The translations under genes were made by a program, and so were the position numbers. A DNA stretch of 22,193 nucleotides from Planctomycetota bacterium (GTDB lineage Bacteria > Planctomycetota > B15-G4), in assembly GCA_003644265.1 (NCBI GenBank), contig QNBX01000066.1, positions 1 through 22,193 on the forward strand, in the 5' to 3' direction. Positions 1 through 7,332 of this stretch are shown piece after piece. The notes under the pieces were generated by a model, which had not been told where the DNA came from, made no database searches, and saw only the letters and a program-made list of their open reading frames with translations. Position 1 is the stretch's first letter; every line of letters starts with the position of its first letter.

Positions 1-11
1 GGCTGCGATCA

Positions 12-49
12 GGGGCTGGGGGTCGGCTGAGGGGCACCGGGCCAGCCCG
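12..49 (-). terminator. Weak hairpin after the M56 gene
   Basis: A 7-bp inverted repeat, GGGCTGG at 13-19 and CCAGCCC at 42-48, lies about 16-50 nt downstream of the M56 stop codon (minus strand). There is no T-tract, so a role as terminator is inferred only from position and dyad symmetry. In DNA this GC-rich a 7-bp repeat can also arise by chance. Confidence 0.22.
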
Positions 50-63
50 ATCCGTCCGCGCGC

Positions 64-2514
64 TCAGCCCAGCCCGGAGGCCCGCTCGCAGGGCAGATCA
101 CGCACCACGCGGTCGTCGCGCGCCGGGCGTGGCGCGGGCTCGGGCGCAGGCTCGGGGCAGGGCTCGGCGGCCGGCGTCGGTCCGGGGCCGGGTTCTGAAC
201 AACCGTCCGGCCAGCGGGCCGCGGGCGCGCCGGGTCCGTCCTCGGGGTGGGTGCAGCCGAGGGCACACTCACGCTCGCAGCCGTGATCGCAGTCGCGCCG
301 CCCGCCGCTGCGCTCGGCGGCGTCGGCGGCGCGCTCCCACCAGGCGTCCAGTTCGTCGAAGCGCCGCTCGAAGCCGTGCGTGGCGCGGTCGTACTCACGC
401 TCGAGTTGGGTGCCGGCGCGATCGTACCCGCGCTCCAGACGCACAGACTCACGCTCGGACCGACGCTCGAGCTGCTCGACACGCCGCTCGGCCTCGGTCT
501 CGCGCCCCCACCAGCGCTGCTCGGCGTCGCGCTCAGCGTCCTCGAAGCGCAGCTCGGCGTCGAGCTCGGCCTGCTCGTAGCGCCACTCCCAGTCGTCGTT
601 CCAGGCGTCCAGCTCGTCGTCGTCTGCTCGCGACTCGGCCTGGACGCGCTCGGCCTCCAGCTCCAACTCGAGCAGCGCGGAGTCGAGCTCCAGCTCGAGC
701 TGCTGCAGCTCCGCCTGCAGTTCCAGGGACCAGATCTCATCCCAGGCCAACTGCAGCTCGAGCTCCACTTCGGCCAGCGCCTGGTCGAGCTCGTGCTCCC
801 ACTCCTGCGTCGCCATGTCGAACTCCTGGTCGAGCTGGTCGAAGGACAGCGAAAACTCCTGCTCGAGCAGGGACAGCTCCTGGTCCAGCGCGGCCATGGA
901 GCGCTCGTACTCGCTCTCCAGCAGCAGCCAGCGGTCCTCGGCCCAGAGCTCGGCGTCCTCGGCCCAGTCCGCAGCGTCGGCCTCCCAGCCCGCGTCGTCC
1001 TCTGCCCAGCCCGCGTCGTCCTCTGCCCAGGCCGCGGCGTCCTCTGCCCAGGCCGCGGCGTCTTCGGCCCAGGCCGCGGCCTCGTCAGCCCAGTCCCCCG
1101 TGGCGTCGTCCCAGCTGGCATCGCTGGCGTCGCTGGCGTCGCTGGCGTCACTGGCGTCGCTGGCATCGCTGGCATCGCTGGCGTCGCTGGCATCGCTGGC
1201 GTCGCTGGCGTCGCTGGCGTCACTGGCACCGCTGGCGTCCTGCGACGCTGGCGCGCTTCCGGCCGCGGGGTCCGCCGGGGCGGGCAGGGCCAGGCCGCGC
1301 ACCACGCCCAGGAAGTTGTCCAGCAGACTGGGGCCCTGCTGCGCGGCCACCACGGGCGCCGTCAGCAGCAGCGGCAAGGCCATGCCCGCGGTGAGCAGCG
1401 CGCGCCGCAGCGGCGATGAGCTGGGTGCGCTGGCCGTGCCTCGGCCAAGGCGCCGCACGCGAGCCACCAGGTCGCTGTCCGGTCTCGCCATGGCGGGCAC
1501 GGGCAGGCGCGCCGGGCCGCTGGCGACCCAGCCCGCAACCTCTGCCAGGCAGCGGGCAAAGGCCCTGGGCCGTCCCGTCGCGGTCACGGCCCAGTCGTCG
1601 CACAGCAGCTCGCTGGTCAACGCCAGCCGGGCCCGGACCAGGCGCAGCAGCGGCTGCATGGGCAGCAGCGATACGGCGGCGTCGAGAGCGGCCCGCCAGA
1701 GCGGATCCGCACGTTCGATGTGCGCCAGCTCGTGCGCCAGCAGCGCGCTGAGGGCCGCGTCGTCCAGTTTCAGCAGGGCACGCGGCGGCAGGCAGATCTC
1801 GCGCCCGCTCAGAGCCACAGGCCCCCCCAGCGAGGAGCTGCTGGTGAGCTTCACGGGACGCTGCACGCCCGCCCGGCGGACCAGCGCGTCCAGCAGTCGC
1901 CAGGCGCGCACATCACGCACCGGCGTGCGCCGGCCCAGCGTGTGGCGCAGGCGACGCCGACGCTGCAGCACCCGCCCGAGACCCACGAGCCAGATCAGCC
2001 CCAAGGCGCCGGCCAACGCGGGCAACACATCGGCGCCCGTACTCGCCACCGACGAGGGCGCGCCGGAGACCGCCAGCGACGCGCGGGGGTCCACCAGCGA
2101 CGCGACCCGGGGAGCCGCAAGCGGCGCGACGCCACGCGGGAAGCGCGCGGCCTGCGCGCGCAACGGCTGGGCGCGTACGCGCGGCAGCCACGCAGTGTCA
2201 GCGTCGGCGGCTGCGGCCACGGCGGACACAGGAACAGGAACAGGAACAGGAACCGCCGACGAGACCGCCGCGGGCAGCTCAGGCCCGTCGACGCCGAGCA
2301 CCCAGCGCGCGGCGGGCGAGACCTGCCCCGCCACCAACGCGCTCACGAACGACGCCAGCAGGGCGCCCTTCCAGAGGTTCTCCTCGCGGGCGGGCGACAG
2401 GTCCTTGGCCCCGCGCACGAACAGCGCCACGACGCCCAGCAACAAGGTGGAGTGCAGCAACCAGGTGGCCGCGAGGGCCAGGGCCATCAGGGCCAGTGTG
2501 CCGTCAGCGATCAT
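64..2514 (-). CDS. BlaR1-like M56 family metallopeptidase with long repeat/coiled-coil extracytoplasmic tail
   Basis: Predicted membrane zinc protease and signal transducer partnered with the BlaI-type repressor just upstream. In known BlaR1/MecR1 systems the M56 domain responds to an outside signal and leads to repressor cleavage. Residues 1-35, about 50-66, 162-182 and 372-392 look like membrane segments, the four-helix BlaR1 topology. The zinc motif HELAH is at 261-265, with the downstream glutamate in ELLCDDW (E302). The roughly 420 residues after the last helix should lie outside the membrane: DAS repeats (426-467), tryptophan every seventh residue (468-524), an acidic then arginine-rich coiled coil (about 525-735), CX3CX3CX3C (742-754) and a Pro/Glu-rich end. 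I see no penicillin-binding-type sensor domain. An ATG at 2520 is also in frame, but GGAGG lies 6 nt before the ATG at 2514 and directly abuts the other, so I chose 2514 (816 aa). It overlaps the repressor gene by 11 bp. The inducing signal is unknown. Confidence 0.88.
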   Translation of the reverse strand: MIADGTLALMALALAATWLLHSTLLLGVVALFVRGAKDLSPAREENLWKGALLASFVSALVAGQVSPAARWVLGVDGPELPAAVSSAVPVPVPVPVSAVAAAADADTAWLPRVRAQPLRAQAARFPRGVAPLAAPRVASLVDPRASLAVSGAPSSVASTGADVLPALAGALGLIWLVGLGRVLQRRRRLRHTLGRRTPVRDVRAWRLLDALVRRAGVQRPVKLTSSSSLGGPVALSGREICLPPRALLKLDDAALSALLAHELAHIERADPLWRAALDAAVSLLPMQPLLRLVRARLALTSELLCDDWAVTATGRPRAFARCLAEVAGWVASGPARLPVPAMARPDSDLVARVRRLGRGTASAPSSSPLRRALLTAGMALPLLLTAPVVAAQQGPSLLDNFLGVVRGLALPAPADPAAGSAPASQDASGASDASDASDASDASDASDASDASDASDASDASDASDASWDDATGDWADEAAAWAEDAAAWAEDAAAWAEDDAGWAEDDAGWEADAADWAEDAELWAEDRWLLLESEYERSMAALDQELSLLEQEFSLSFDQLDQEFDMATQEWEHELDQALAEVELELQLAWDEIWSLELQAELQQLELELDSALLELELEAERVQAESRADDDELDAWNDDWEWRYEQAELDAELRFEDAERDAEQRWWGRETEAERRVEQLERRSERESVRLERGYDRAGTQLEREYDRATHGFERRFDELDAWWERAADAAERSGGRRDCDHGCERECALGCTHPEDGPGAPAARWPDGCSEPGPGPTPAAEPCPEPAPEPAPRPARDDRVVRDLPCERASGLG
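943..1113 (-). repeat. 21-bp coding repeats: Trp at exact heptad spacing
   Basis: Within the M56 gene, nine tryptophan codons occur every 21 bp, from 1111-1113 down to 943-945 (residues 468, 475, 482 and so on to 524). The repeat unit approximates W-A-E-D-A-A-A, drifting to W-A-E-D-D-A-G and W-E-A-D-A-A-D. Several adjacent copies are nearly identical at DNA level, indicating tandem duplication followed by divergence. A regular heptad with one Trp per turn pair suggests an alpha-helical assembly with Trp in a core position. Confidence 0.9.
1114..1239 (-). repeat. 9-bp tandem repeat encoding (DAS)n
   Basis: Fourteen consecutive 9-bp units (plus-strand form GCTGGCGTC with GCTGGCATC and ACTGGC variants) encode DAS, GAS and then twelve DAS in the M56 protein (residues 426-467). 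Units differ mainly at synonymous positions. The array is a multiple of three, so copy-number change would keep the frame. It separates the last membrane helix from the Trp-heptad region and probably acts as a flexible Ser/Asp-rich linker. Confidence 0.95.
2229..2253 (-). repeat. Hexanucleotide repeat encoding (PV)n
   Basis: Four copies of a 6-bp unit (plus-strand ACAGGA) encode a Pro-Val run at about residue 90 of the M56 protein, in the loop between the second and third membrane segments. It is a short in-frame microsatellite with no clear role. Confidence 0.8.
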
Positions 2515-2887
2515 CGCCATCCTCCGGGTCCATGCCGTCGATCAGTTGGCGCACGCGGTCCAGGTCGCCGGGGGCGACGCCGCGCGCATCGAGCAGTTGG
2601 CAGACGAGGGCCGCGACGTCGCCGTCGAAGACCTCCTCGGTGACGGTGTCGAGCACCTGCTCGCGCAGGGCGGTCTCGCTCAGCAAGGCGCGGTAGAGGT
2701 GGCGGCGGCCCTCGCTGCGATGGGTCACCAGGCCGCGCTTGGCCAGCCGGCTCAGCAGGGTGGCCACCGTGGTGGGCGCCAGCTGGCGCTGCTGCGACAA
2801 GTCCTGGCAGACCTCGGCCACGGCGGCCTCGCCGCGGGCCCAGAGCACACGCAGGACATCGAGCTGAAGATCAGTGACGGGCAACAT
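2504..2887 (-). CDS. BlaI/MecI/CopY family transcriptional repressor
   Basis: A 127-residue winged-helix repressor of the BlaI/MecI family, matching the usual 120-130 residue length. The N-terminal winged helix spans about residues 1-70, with the recognition-helix region around LAPTTVATLLSRLAKRGLV. The C-terminal half would form the dimerisation domain. GGAGG lies 6 nt upstream of the ATG at 2887. The stop lies inside the start region of the M56 gene (11-bp overlap), the standard repressor-sensor arrangement. A perfect palindrome sits 22 bp upstream of the start codon and overlaps the probable -10 element, so autorepression is likely. In characterised relatives, regulated genes include beta-lactamases; none is adjacent here, so the regulon may simply be this pair or lie elsewhere. 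Confidence 0.93.
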   Translation of the reverse strand: MLPVTDLQLDVLRVLWARGEAAVAEVCQDLSQQRQLAPTTVATLLSRLAKRGLVTHRSEGRRHLYRALLSETALREQVLDTVTEEVFDGDVAALVCQLLDARGVAPGDLDRVRQLIDGMDPEDGDDR

Positions 2888-2908
2888 GAGCGGCCTCCGC
2901 GTTCGACG

Positions 2909-2930
2909 ACACCTGTAGTACTACAGGTGT
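2909..2930. promoter_or_regulatory. Perfect 22-bp palindrome: probable BlaI operator
   Basis: The core CCTGTAGTACTACAGG is extended by three more bases on each side with no mismatch. The TGTAGT/ACTACA half-sites match the TGTA/TACA pattern recognised by BlaI/MecI proteins. It lies 22 bp upstream of the repressor start and overlaps the inferred -10 element, so bound repressor would block RNA polymerase. Confidence 0.85.
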
Positions 2931-2944
2931 GGCGATAGCGTCAA
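2915..2944 (-). promoter_or_regulatory. Probable promoter of the blaI-M56 operon
   Basis: On the minus strand a TTGACG hexamer (2939-2944) is followed after 18 nt by TACTAC (2915-2920) inside the palindrome. This would place the transcription start about 20 nt before the BlaI ATG. The -35 matches consensus in five of six positions; the -10 is weak. Confidence 0.5.
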
Positions 2945-2971
2945 GCGCTCGCTGCGGCCGTCACAGACCCG

Positions 2972-3976
2972 TCAGACCGTGAGGATCAGGCGCTTGACCG
3001 CCGCGAGGTCCTCGGCAGCCAGGCGCGCGCCGAAGCGGGTCACCAGGATGGCGGAGGCCAGGCTGGCCAGGCGCCCGGCGGCCTCGCAGCCGTGGCCGTG
3101 GGTGAGCGCGTAGAGGAACGCGCCCGCGTAGAGGTCGCCGGCGCCGTTGGTGTCCACGGGCGACACCGGATGGGCACCGATCACGAGCCAGCGCTCGCCG
3201 TCCCAGATGCGCGCGCCCTGGCTGCCGCAGGTGATCACCACGATGCCGGCCCGTCTGACCAGCACCTCGCCCGCCGCCTTCACGTCGGGCTGGTCGGTGA
3301 AGACCATGGCCTCCTCTTCGTTGCACAGCAGCACGTCCACGCCCTCGCCCAGCACGTGCTCGAGGCCGTCCTTGCAGTAGCGCACCATGGCCGGGTCGCT
3401 GAAGGTGAAGGCCGTCTGCACGCCGTGCTTCTGCGCCAGCTTGCGCGCGTGCAGCGCCGTACGCAGCGAGGTCGGCGTGCTCACGAGGTAGCCCTCGATG
3501 TAGAGCAGCCGGCTCTGGGCCAGCTCATCCTCCACCACCTGGTCGGGCGTGAGCGTGGCGGAGATGCCCAGGCTGGTGTTCATGGTGCGGTCGGCGTCGG
3601 GCGTGACCATCACCAGGCAGGTACCGGTGGGCAGGTCGGTGCCCTTGTCGGTGTGCGCGTTGGTGCGCACGCCGGCCGCCTCCATGTCCTTGGTGAAGAA
3701 CTGCCCGGTCTCGTCGTCGGCGATGCGGCAGCTGTAGTAGGCCTTGCCCCCCAGGTGCGCCAGGGCGGTGATGGTGTTGGCCGCCGAGCCGCCGCCGCTG
3801 CGCCGGTGCTGCCGGCCCTGCAGGTGGGTCAACAGCTCCTGCTGGCGGTGCGGCTCCACCAGGGTCATGAGGCCCTTCTCAACGCCCAGATCCTGCAGCT
3901 GTTGCGCGCTGGTCTCGACCTCGATGTCGACCAGGGCGTTGCCCACTCCGTAGACGTGGTAGCGGGGGGAGCTCAT
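2972..3976 (-). CDS. PfkB-family kinase, adenosine-kinase-like
   Basis: Ribokinase/PfkB-superfamily cytosolic kinase of 334 residues, transferring ATP phosphate to a sugar or nucleoside. The N-terminal VYGVGNALVDIE and the glycine-rich SGGGSAANT (60-68) are the substrate-side signature. NEEE (219-222) is the N-x-x-E magnesium motif. DTNGAGD (275-281) is the second PfkB signature, with its Asp as catalytic base. The overall pattern resembles bacterial adenosine-kinase-type members, but substrate cannot be fixed by eye; ribose, fructose-type or nucleoside substrates remain possible. An upstream in-frame ATG at 4066 would add 30 residues lacking family similarity and run through a stem-loop. I chose the ATG at 3976, which has GGAAA 8 nt upstream. 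The gene lies downstream of the AtoE-like gene on the same strand, 237 bp away. Confidence 0.88.
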   Translation of the reverse strand: MSSPRYHVYGVGNALVDIEVETSAQQLQDLGVEKGLMTLVEPHRQQELLTHLQGRQHRRSGGGSAANTITALAHLGGKAYYSCRIADDETGQFFTKDMEAAGVRTNAHTDKGTDLPTGTCLVMVTPDADRTMNTSLGISATLTPDQVVEDELAQSRLLYIEGYLVSTPTSLRTALHARKLAQKHGVQTAFTFSDPAMVRYCKDGLEHVLGEGVDVLLCNEEEAMVFTDQPDVKAAGEVLVRRAGIVVITCGSQGARIWDGERWLVIGAHPVSPVDTNGAGDLYAGAFLYALTHGHGCEAAGRLASLASAILVTRFGARLAAEDLAAVKRLILTV

Positions 3977-4012
3977 GACGGTGGTTTCCAGCAGCGGGTG
4001 GGAGGGGCGCAA

Positions 4013-4040
4013 GGCGTACAGCCCGGCCGGCCTGTACGCC
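4013..4040. other. Perfect 9-bp stem-loop upstream of the PfkB kinase
   Basis: GGCGTACAG (4013-4021) and CTGTACGCC (4032-4040) form a perfect 9-bp inverted repeat around a 10-nt GC-only loop, 37-64 nt upstream of the kinase start. There is no flanking T-run. It could be an operator, a 5' leader structure or a terminator for the upstream transporter gene. Its perfection stands out from the background. Confidence 0.5.
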
Positions 4041-4213
4041 ACGGGGGCGGGCGCGGGGGCTGGCACGACGGCGTCGGACCCTAACCGATGGAGCGCCCGC
4101 GCCGAAACCGCCCCGGCACGCGAGCGGAGACGGTACGCCGCAGGCCACGGCGTGCGGAGCCCAGGCGGCCCGAGCCCGGACCCTGGCGTCGAGCAGCGAC
4201 GCCCGCCCGGCGC

Positions 4214-5557
4214 TCAAGCCAGGGCGAAGACCAGCGCGAACACGCCCCCCGCCGCCAGCATGACGATCAGCGTGTCGCCCAGGATGTCGCGCGCCTTGAG
4301 CCCCGTGATGCCCAGCAGCGCCAGGGCCCAGAAGGGCTGCAGCATGTTGGTCCATTCGTCGCCGAAGCTGAGCGCCATGACCGCGCGAGGCAGGGGCAGG
4401 GCCAGCTCCTCGCAGGCGCGGGCCACGATGGCGCCCTGCACGGCCCACTGCCCGCCGCCCGAGGGCACAAACAGGTTCACCAGCCCGGCCGAGGCAAACG
4501 TGACCATGTCGAAGCTCCACTGCAGCGACGGTCCCCACGCCGCCAGCCCACGCGCCAGGTCGGCCGAACGGCTGGCCAGCAGCTCCACCATGCCGCTGGC
4601 CTCCAGCAGGCCGAGGATGCCGAAGTAGAACGGGAACTGCAGCAGGATGCCGCCGGCCTCCCCCGCGCTGGCGCAGAACACGCGGCCGTAGCGCTGCGGC
4701 GTGCCGAACAGCAGCAGCCCCAGCAGCAGCAGCAGCAGGATCACCGTGTTGAGGTCGAGCAATGAGGCGCCCGTCCCAGCGCGCGCGATCAAGGCCATGA
4801 CGCCCAGGGCCACCACCGCCAGCGTGAGCGCGGCGCCCAGCAGCGGGCGTCGCTCGGCATCCCCGTCGGTCTGCGGCGGCACGCGCGGCGCGGGCAGCCG
4901 CTCCGGCGCCCACTCGCGCCCGCGCCGAGCCATGCGCGCCAGCAGCAACGGCACCACCAGCAGCATGGCCGCCGTGAGCACCAGGTTGAGCGAGGAGAAG
5001 ATCGTGTCGCCCAGCGGGATCGGCGCCCCGCCCGCCGGACCGACCTCCGACACCTTGAGCGGCGCGCTGCCCGACAGACCGCCGTGCCAGATCAGCAGCC
5101 CCGTGTAGCCCGCCGCGCCCACCAGCGGATAGTCGAGCGGGCGTCCCGCGGCCCGGGCGCGCTCGCCGATCTCGCGCGCCAGCACCGCGCCCACCACCAG
5201 CCCGAAGCCCCAGTTGAGCCAGGCCGCCGACATGGCCGCCGCCGCGGTGAGGGCCGCCGCCGAGGCGCTGCCGCGGGGCCAGGCGGCCAGGCGCCCCAGC
5301 AGCGCGGCCACCAGCGGTGCCCGCGCCAGGGTCGCGCCGGCCACCAGCACCAGCGCCATCTGGGTGGTGAAGGCCAGGGTGCCCGGATGCAGCACCCGCG
5401 CCATCCAGCCCGAGGCCAGGGCCATCAGGTCCGGGTTCGGCATGAGCGCCAGCCCCAACAGCGTGGCCAGCAGCGTGAGCGCCAGGGCGATCACGAAGGG
5501 GTCGGGCACGACCTGCTGGGCCAGCTGCGCGAGGCGGGCAGAGAGGCGGCTGAGCAT
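4214..5557 (-). CDS. atoE: AtoE-like short-chain fatty acid transporter
   Basis: Polytopic inner-membrane protein of 447 residues, rich in Ala/Leu membrane segments from the N-terminal VVPDPFVIALALTLLATLLG onward. Family hallmarks of AtoE (TIGR00366-type short-chain fatty acid transporters) are visible: a region LVNLFVPSGGGQWAVQGAI and a later FGDEWTNMLQPFWALALLGI segment, both characteristic of the conserved C-terminal half. Likely role is uptake of acetoacetate, butyrate or similar short-chain acids; the direction and substrate are inferred from the family. The start at 5557 is preceded by GGAG at 9 nt spacing; a farther in-frame ATG at 5605 adds 16 non-conserved residues. No acetoacetate-CoA transferase or thiolase genes lie nearby, so pathway context is missing. 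Confidence 0.86.
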   Translation of the reverse strand: MLSRLSARLAQLAQQVVPDPFVIALALTLLATLLGLALMPNPDLMALASGWMARVLHPGTLAFTTQMALVLVAGATLARAPLVAALLGRLAAWPRGSASAAALTAAAAMSAAWLNWGFGLVVGAVLAREIGERARAAGRPLDYPLVGAAGYTGLLIWHGGLSGSAPLKVSEVGPAGGAPIPLGDTIFSSLNLVLTAAMLLVVPLLLARMARRGREWAPERLPAPRVPPQTDGDAERRPLLGAALTLAVVALGVMALIARAGTGASLLDLNTVILLLLLLGLLLFGTPQRYGRVFCASAGEAGGILLQFPFYFGILGLLEASGMVELLASRSADLARGLAAWGPSLQWSFDMVTFASAGLVNLFVPSGGGQWAVQGAIVARACEELALPLPRAVMALSFGDEWTNMLQPFWALALLGITGLKARDILGDTLIVMLAAGGVFALVFALA

Positions 5558-5632
5558 GGCGGCGCGGGGCTCCGAACGGGGCGGCAGGGTAGCAGCCCGG
5601 CGCACGCGAGCGGCTGGCGCACCCGGGGGCGC

Positions 5633-6664
5633 TCAGGCGCGGCCCAGCGACACCACCGACGTGGCCTTGAGCACCACGAACACGTCCACGCCGGGCGCGA
5701 GCTGCAGCTCGTCGACGGCGGCGCGCGTCAGGGTCAACACCAGCTCGGGGCGCTCCACGCGCACCAGCAGGGTGTCGCCCAGGGGCTCCACGGAGAGCAC
5801 GCGCGTGGGCCAGATGTTACGGGCCGAGAGGCCCACCGGCGCCTGGCGCGCCAGCAACAGGTCGTGGGCGAACACGGCCAGGGCCAGCTCGCCCTCGGCG
5901 CCCTCGGGCAGCGGCAGCTGCCAGCGGATGCCGTCCACCTCCACCTCGTCCGGGCCGCGCACGCGACCCACCAGGTGATTGTCGACGCAGGTCTCGCCCG
6001 CGCGCAGCACCGCGGCCGGGCGGCCCTGGGCCACCAGGCGCCCGGCGGACAGGCGCAGGGCGTGGTCGGCCAGGCCGAAGACCTCCTCGGCCACGTGACT
6101 CACCAGCACGGTGGGCACGGCAAAGCGCAGCGACACGCGCCGCAGCAACGACAGGGCGCCGCGCCGACGACGCTCGTCCAGACCGTTGAAGGGCTCGTCC
6201 AGCAGCAGCAACCGCGGGCGCGACACCAGCGCCCTCGCCAGGGCCACGCGCCGTCGCTCGCCGCCCGAGAGGTGCGCCGGCATGCGCTGCAGCAGGTGGC
6301 TGATGTCGAGCGCGTCGGTCACCTCGCGCAGCCCGCCGGCGTGGGGCGAGAACTGCAGGTTGGCGGCCACGTCCAGGTGCGGAAACAGCGCCGGCTCCTG
6401 GCTGACCCAGCCCACCCGACGCGCGCGCAGGGGCAGGGGCGAGAGGTCGACGCCGTCGAGCAGCACGCGCGCCTCGCCATGCGCCCCGCCTCGCGCGCCG
6501 CCGCCGCGCCGGCTCGGCAGCGCGCCGGCCAGCAGGTCCAGCAGGCAGCTCTTGCCCGCGCCGCTCTCGCCCACCAGCGCCAGCACGGAGCAGTCCACGT
6601 CGAACGCGAGCGCCAGCCGGAAGCCCCCACCGAAGCTGCGATCGACCTGCACCGAGAGCTTCAA
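5633..6664 (-). CDS. modC: Molybdate/tungstate ABC transporter ATP-binding protein
   Basis: Cytoplasmic ATPase of an oxyanion importer, 343 residues. Walker A GESGAGKS is at 32-39, the Q-loop Gln near 89, signature HLSGGE at 131-136, Walker B LLLLDEP at 152-158 and the switch His in VLVSH at 190. The C-terminal 70 or so residues resemble the TOBE/Mop oxyanion-binding regulatory domain of ModC. The start is a TTG that overlaps the modB stop as TTGA, with GGAG 8 nt upstream; the family alignment (beta-strand, then Walker A at about residue 32) supports it. A longer frame continues upstream inside modB but has no family similarity. It is the third gene of a modA-modB-modC operon. Molybdate versus tungstate cannot be decided from sequence alone. 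Confidence 0.92.
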   Translation of the reverse strand: MKLSVQVDRSFGGGFRLALAFDVDCSVLALVGESGAGKSCLLDLLAGALPSRRGGGARGGAHGEARVLLDGVDLSPLPLRARRVGWVSQEPALFPHLDVAANLQFSPHAGGLREVTDALDISHLLQRMPAHLSGGERRRVALARALVSRPRLLLLDEPFNGLDERRRRGALSLLRRVSLRFAVPTVLVSHVAEEVFGLADHALRLSAGRLVAQGRPAAVLRAGETCVDNHLVGRVRGPDEVEVDGIRWQLPLPEGAEGELALAVFAHDLLLARQAPVGLSARNIWPTRVLSVEPLGDTLLVRVERPELVLTLTRAAVDELQLAPGVDVFVVLKATSVVSLGRA

Positions 6665-7332
6665 GCGGGCAGCTCCAGCCGGGCGCGGTGGCGGCCCAGC
6701 AGCATGCGGTGAGCCACGACGCAGACCACGCCCAGCAGCAGCGACGCGGCGGCCAGGGCGCTCACCTCGGCCTCGGCGCCGGGGCGCTCCATGGCCGCCA
6801 TGATCTGCAGCGGCAGGGTGGAGGTCTCGCCGGGAACATGGCCGGCCACCACGATGGTGGCCCCGAACTCGCCCAGGGCGCGGGCGAAGCACAGGCTGGC
6901 ACCGGACAGGATGCCGGGCCAGGCCAGGGGCAGGGTCACGCGGCGGAACACCTGCCAGCGGCTCGCGCCCAGGCTGGCGGCCACCGCGCGCAGGCGCGGG
7001 TCGATGGAGCGCAGCGCCGAGCTGAGCAGCATGACCAGCAGCGGGAAGCCCACCACCGCCGCGGCCAGCACCGCGCCCAACCAGTGGAAGGCCACCGGCA
7101 GACCGAGGCCGGCCAGGGACGCGCCCAGCCAGCCGTTGGGTGAGAAGGTCAGCAGCAGCAGCCAACCCGTCACCACCGGCGGCAGCACCAGCGGCAGCAA
7201 GACGAGCACGTACAGCGCGCCGCGCCAGCGCCCGCGGCCGTGCTCGAGCAGCGTGGCCACCGCCAGCGCGGGCGGCAGGGCCAGCAGCGTGGCGCAGGTG
7301 GCCACCGAGATCGACAACCAGACGGCGCTCAT
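6661..7332 (-). CDS. modB: Molybdate/tungstate ABC transporter permease
   Basis: Inner-membrane permease of 223 residues, the usual ModB size, with about five membrane helices. The EAA-type coupling motif is visible as AAASLGASRWQVFRRVTLPLA, followed by a Pro-Gly turn, the site of contact with the ATPase. The segment GEFGATIVVAG after it is typical of ModB and related sulfate/tungstate permeases. Its ATG overlaps the modA stop by 4 bp (ATGA), and its stop overlaps the modC TTG by 4 bp, so translation of all three genes is probably coupled. Confidence 0.94.
   Translation of the reverse strand: MSAVWLSISVATCATLLALPPALAVATLLEHGRGRWRGALYVLVLLPLVLPPVVTGWLLLLTFSPNGWLGASLAGLGLPVAFHWLGAVLAAAVVGFPLLVMLLSSALRSIDPRLRAVAASLGASRWQVFRRVTLPLAWPGILSGASLCFARALGEFGATIVVAGHVPGETSTLPLQIMAAMERPGAEAEVSALAAASLLLGVVCVVAHRMLLGRHRARLELPA

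Noticed and set aside
1114..1239. CRISPR-like array
   Set aside because: The 9-bp units are contiguous without spacers and are in frame within a protein gene.
129..2938. Long plus-strand open frames antisense to the M56 and BlaI genes, including one of about 700 codons
   Set aside because: They are rich in Arg/Ser/Ala and mirror the repeats of the real genes. Absence of stops is expected in very GC-rich DNA; no family similarity.
3977..4066. N-terminal extension of the PfkB kinase to the ATG at 4066
   Set aside because: The added 30 residues are Pro/Ala-rich, outside the family domain, cover a perfect stem-loop, and the ATG at 3976 has the better ribosome site.
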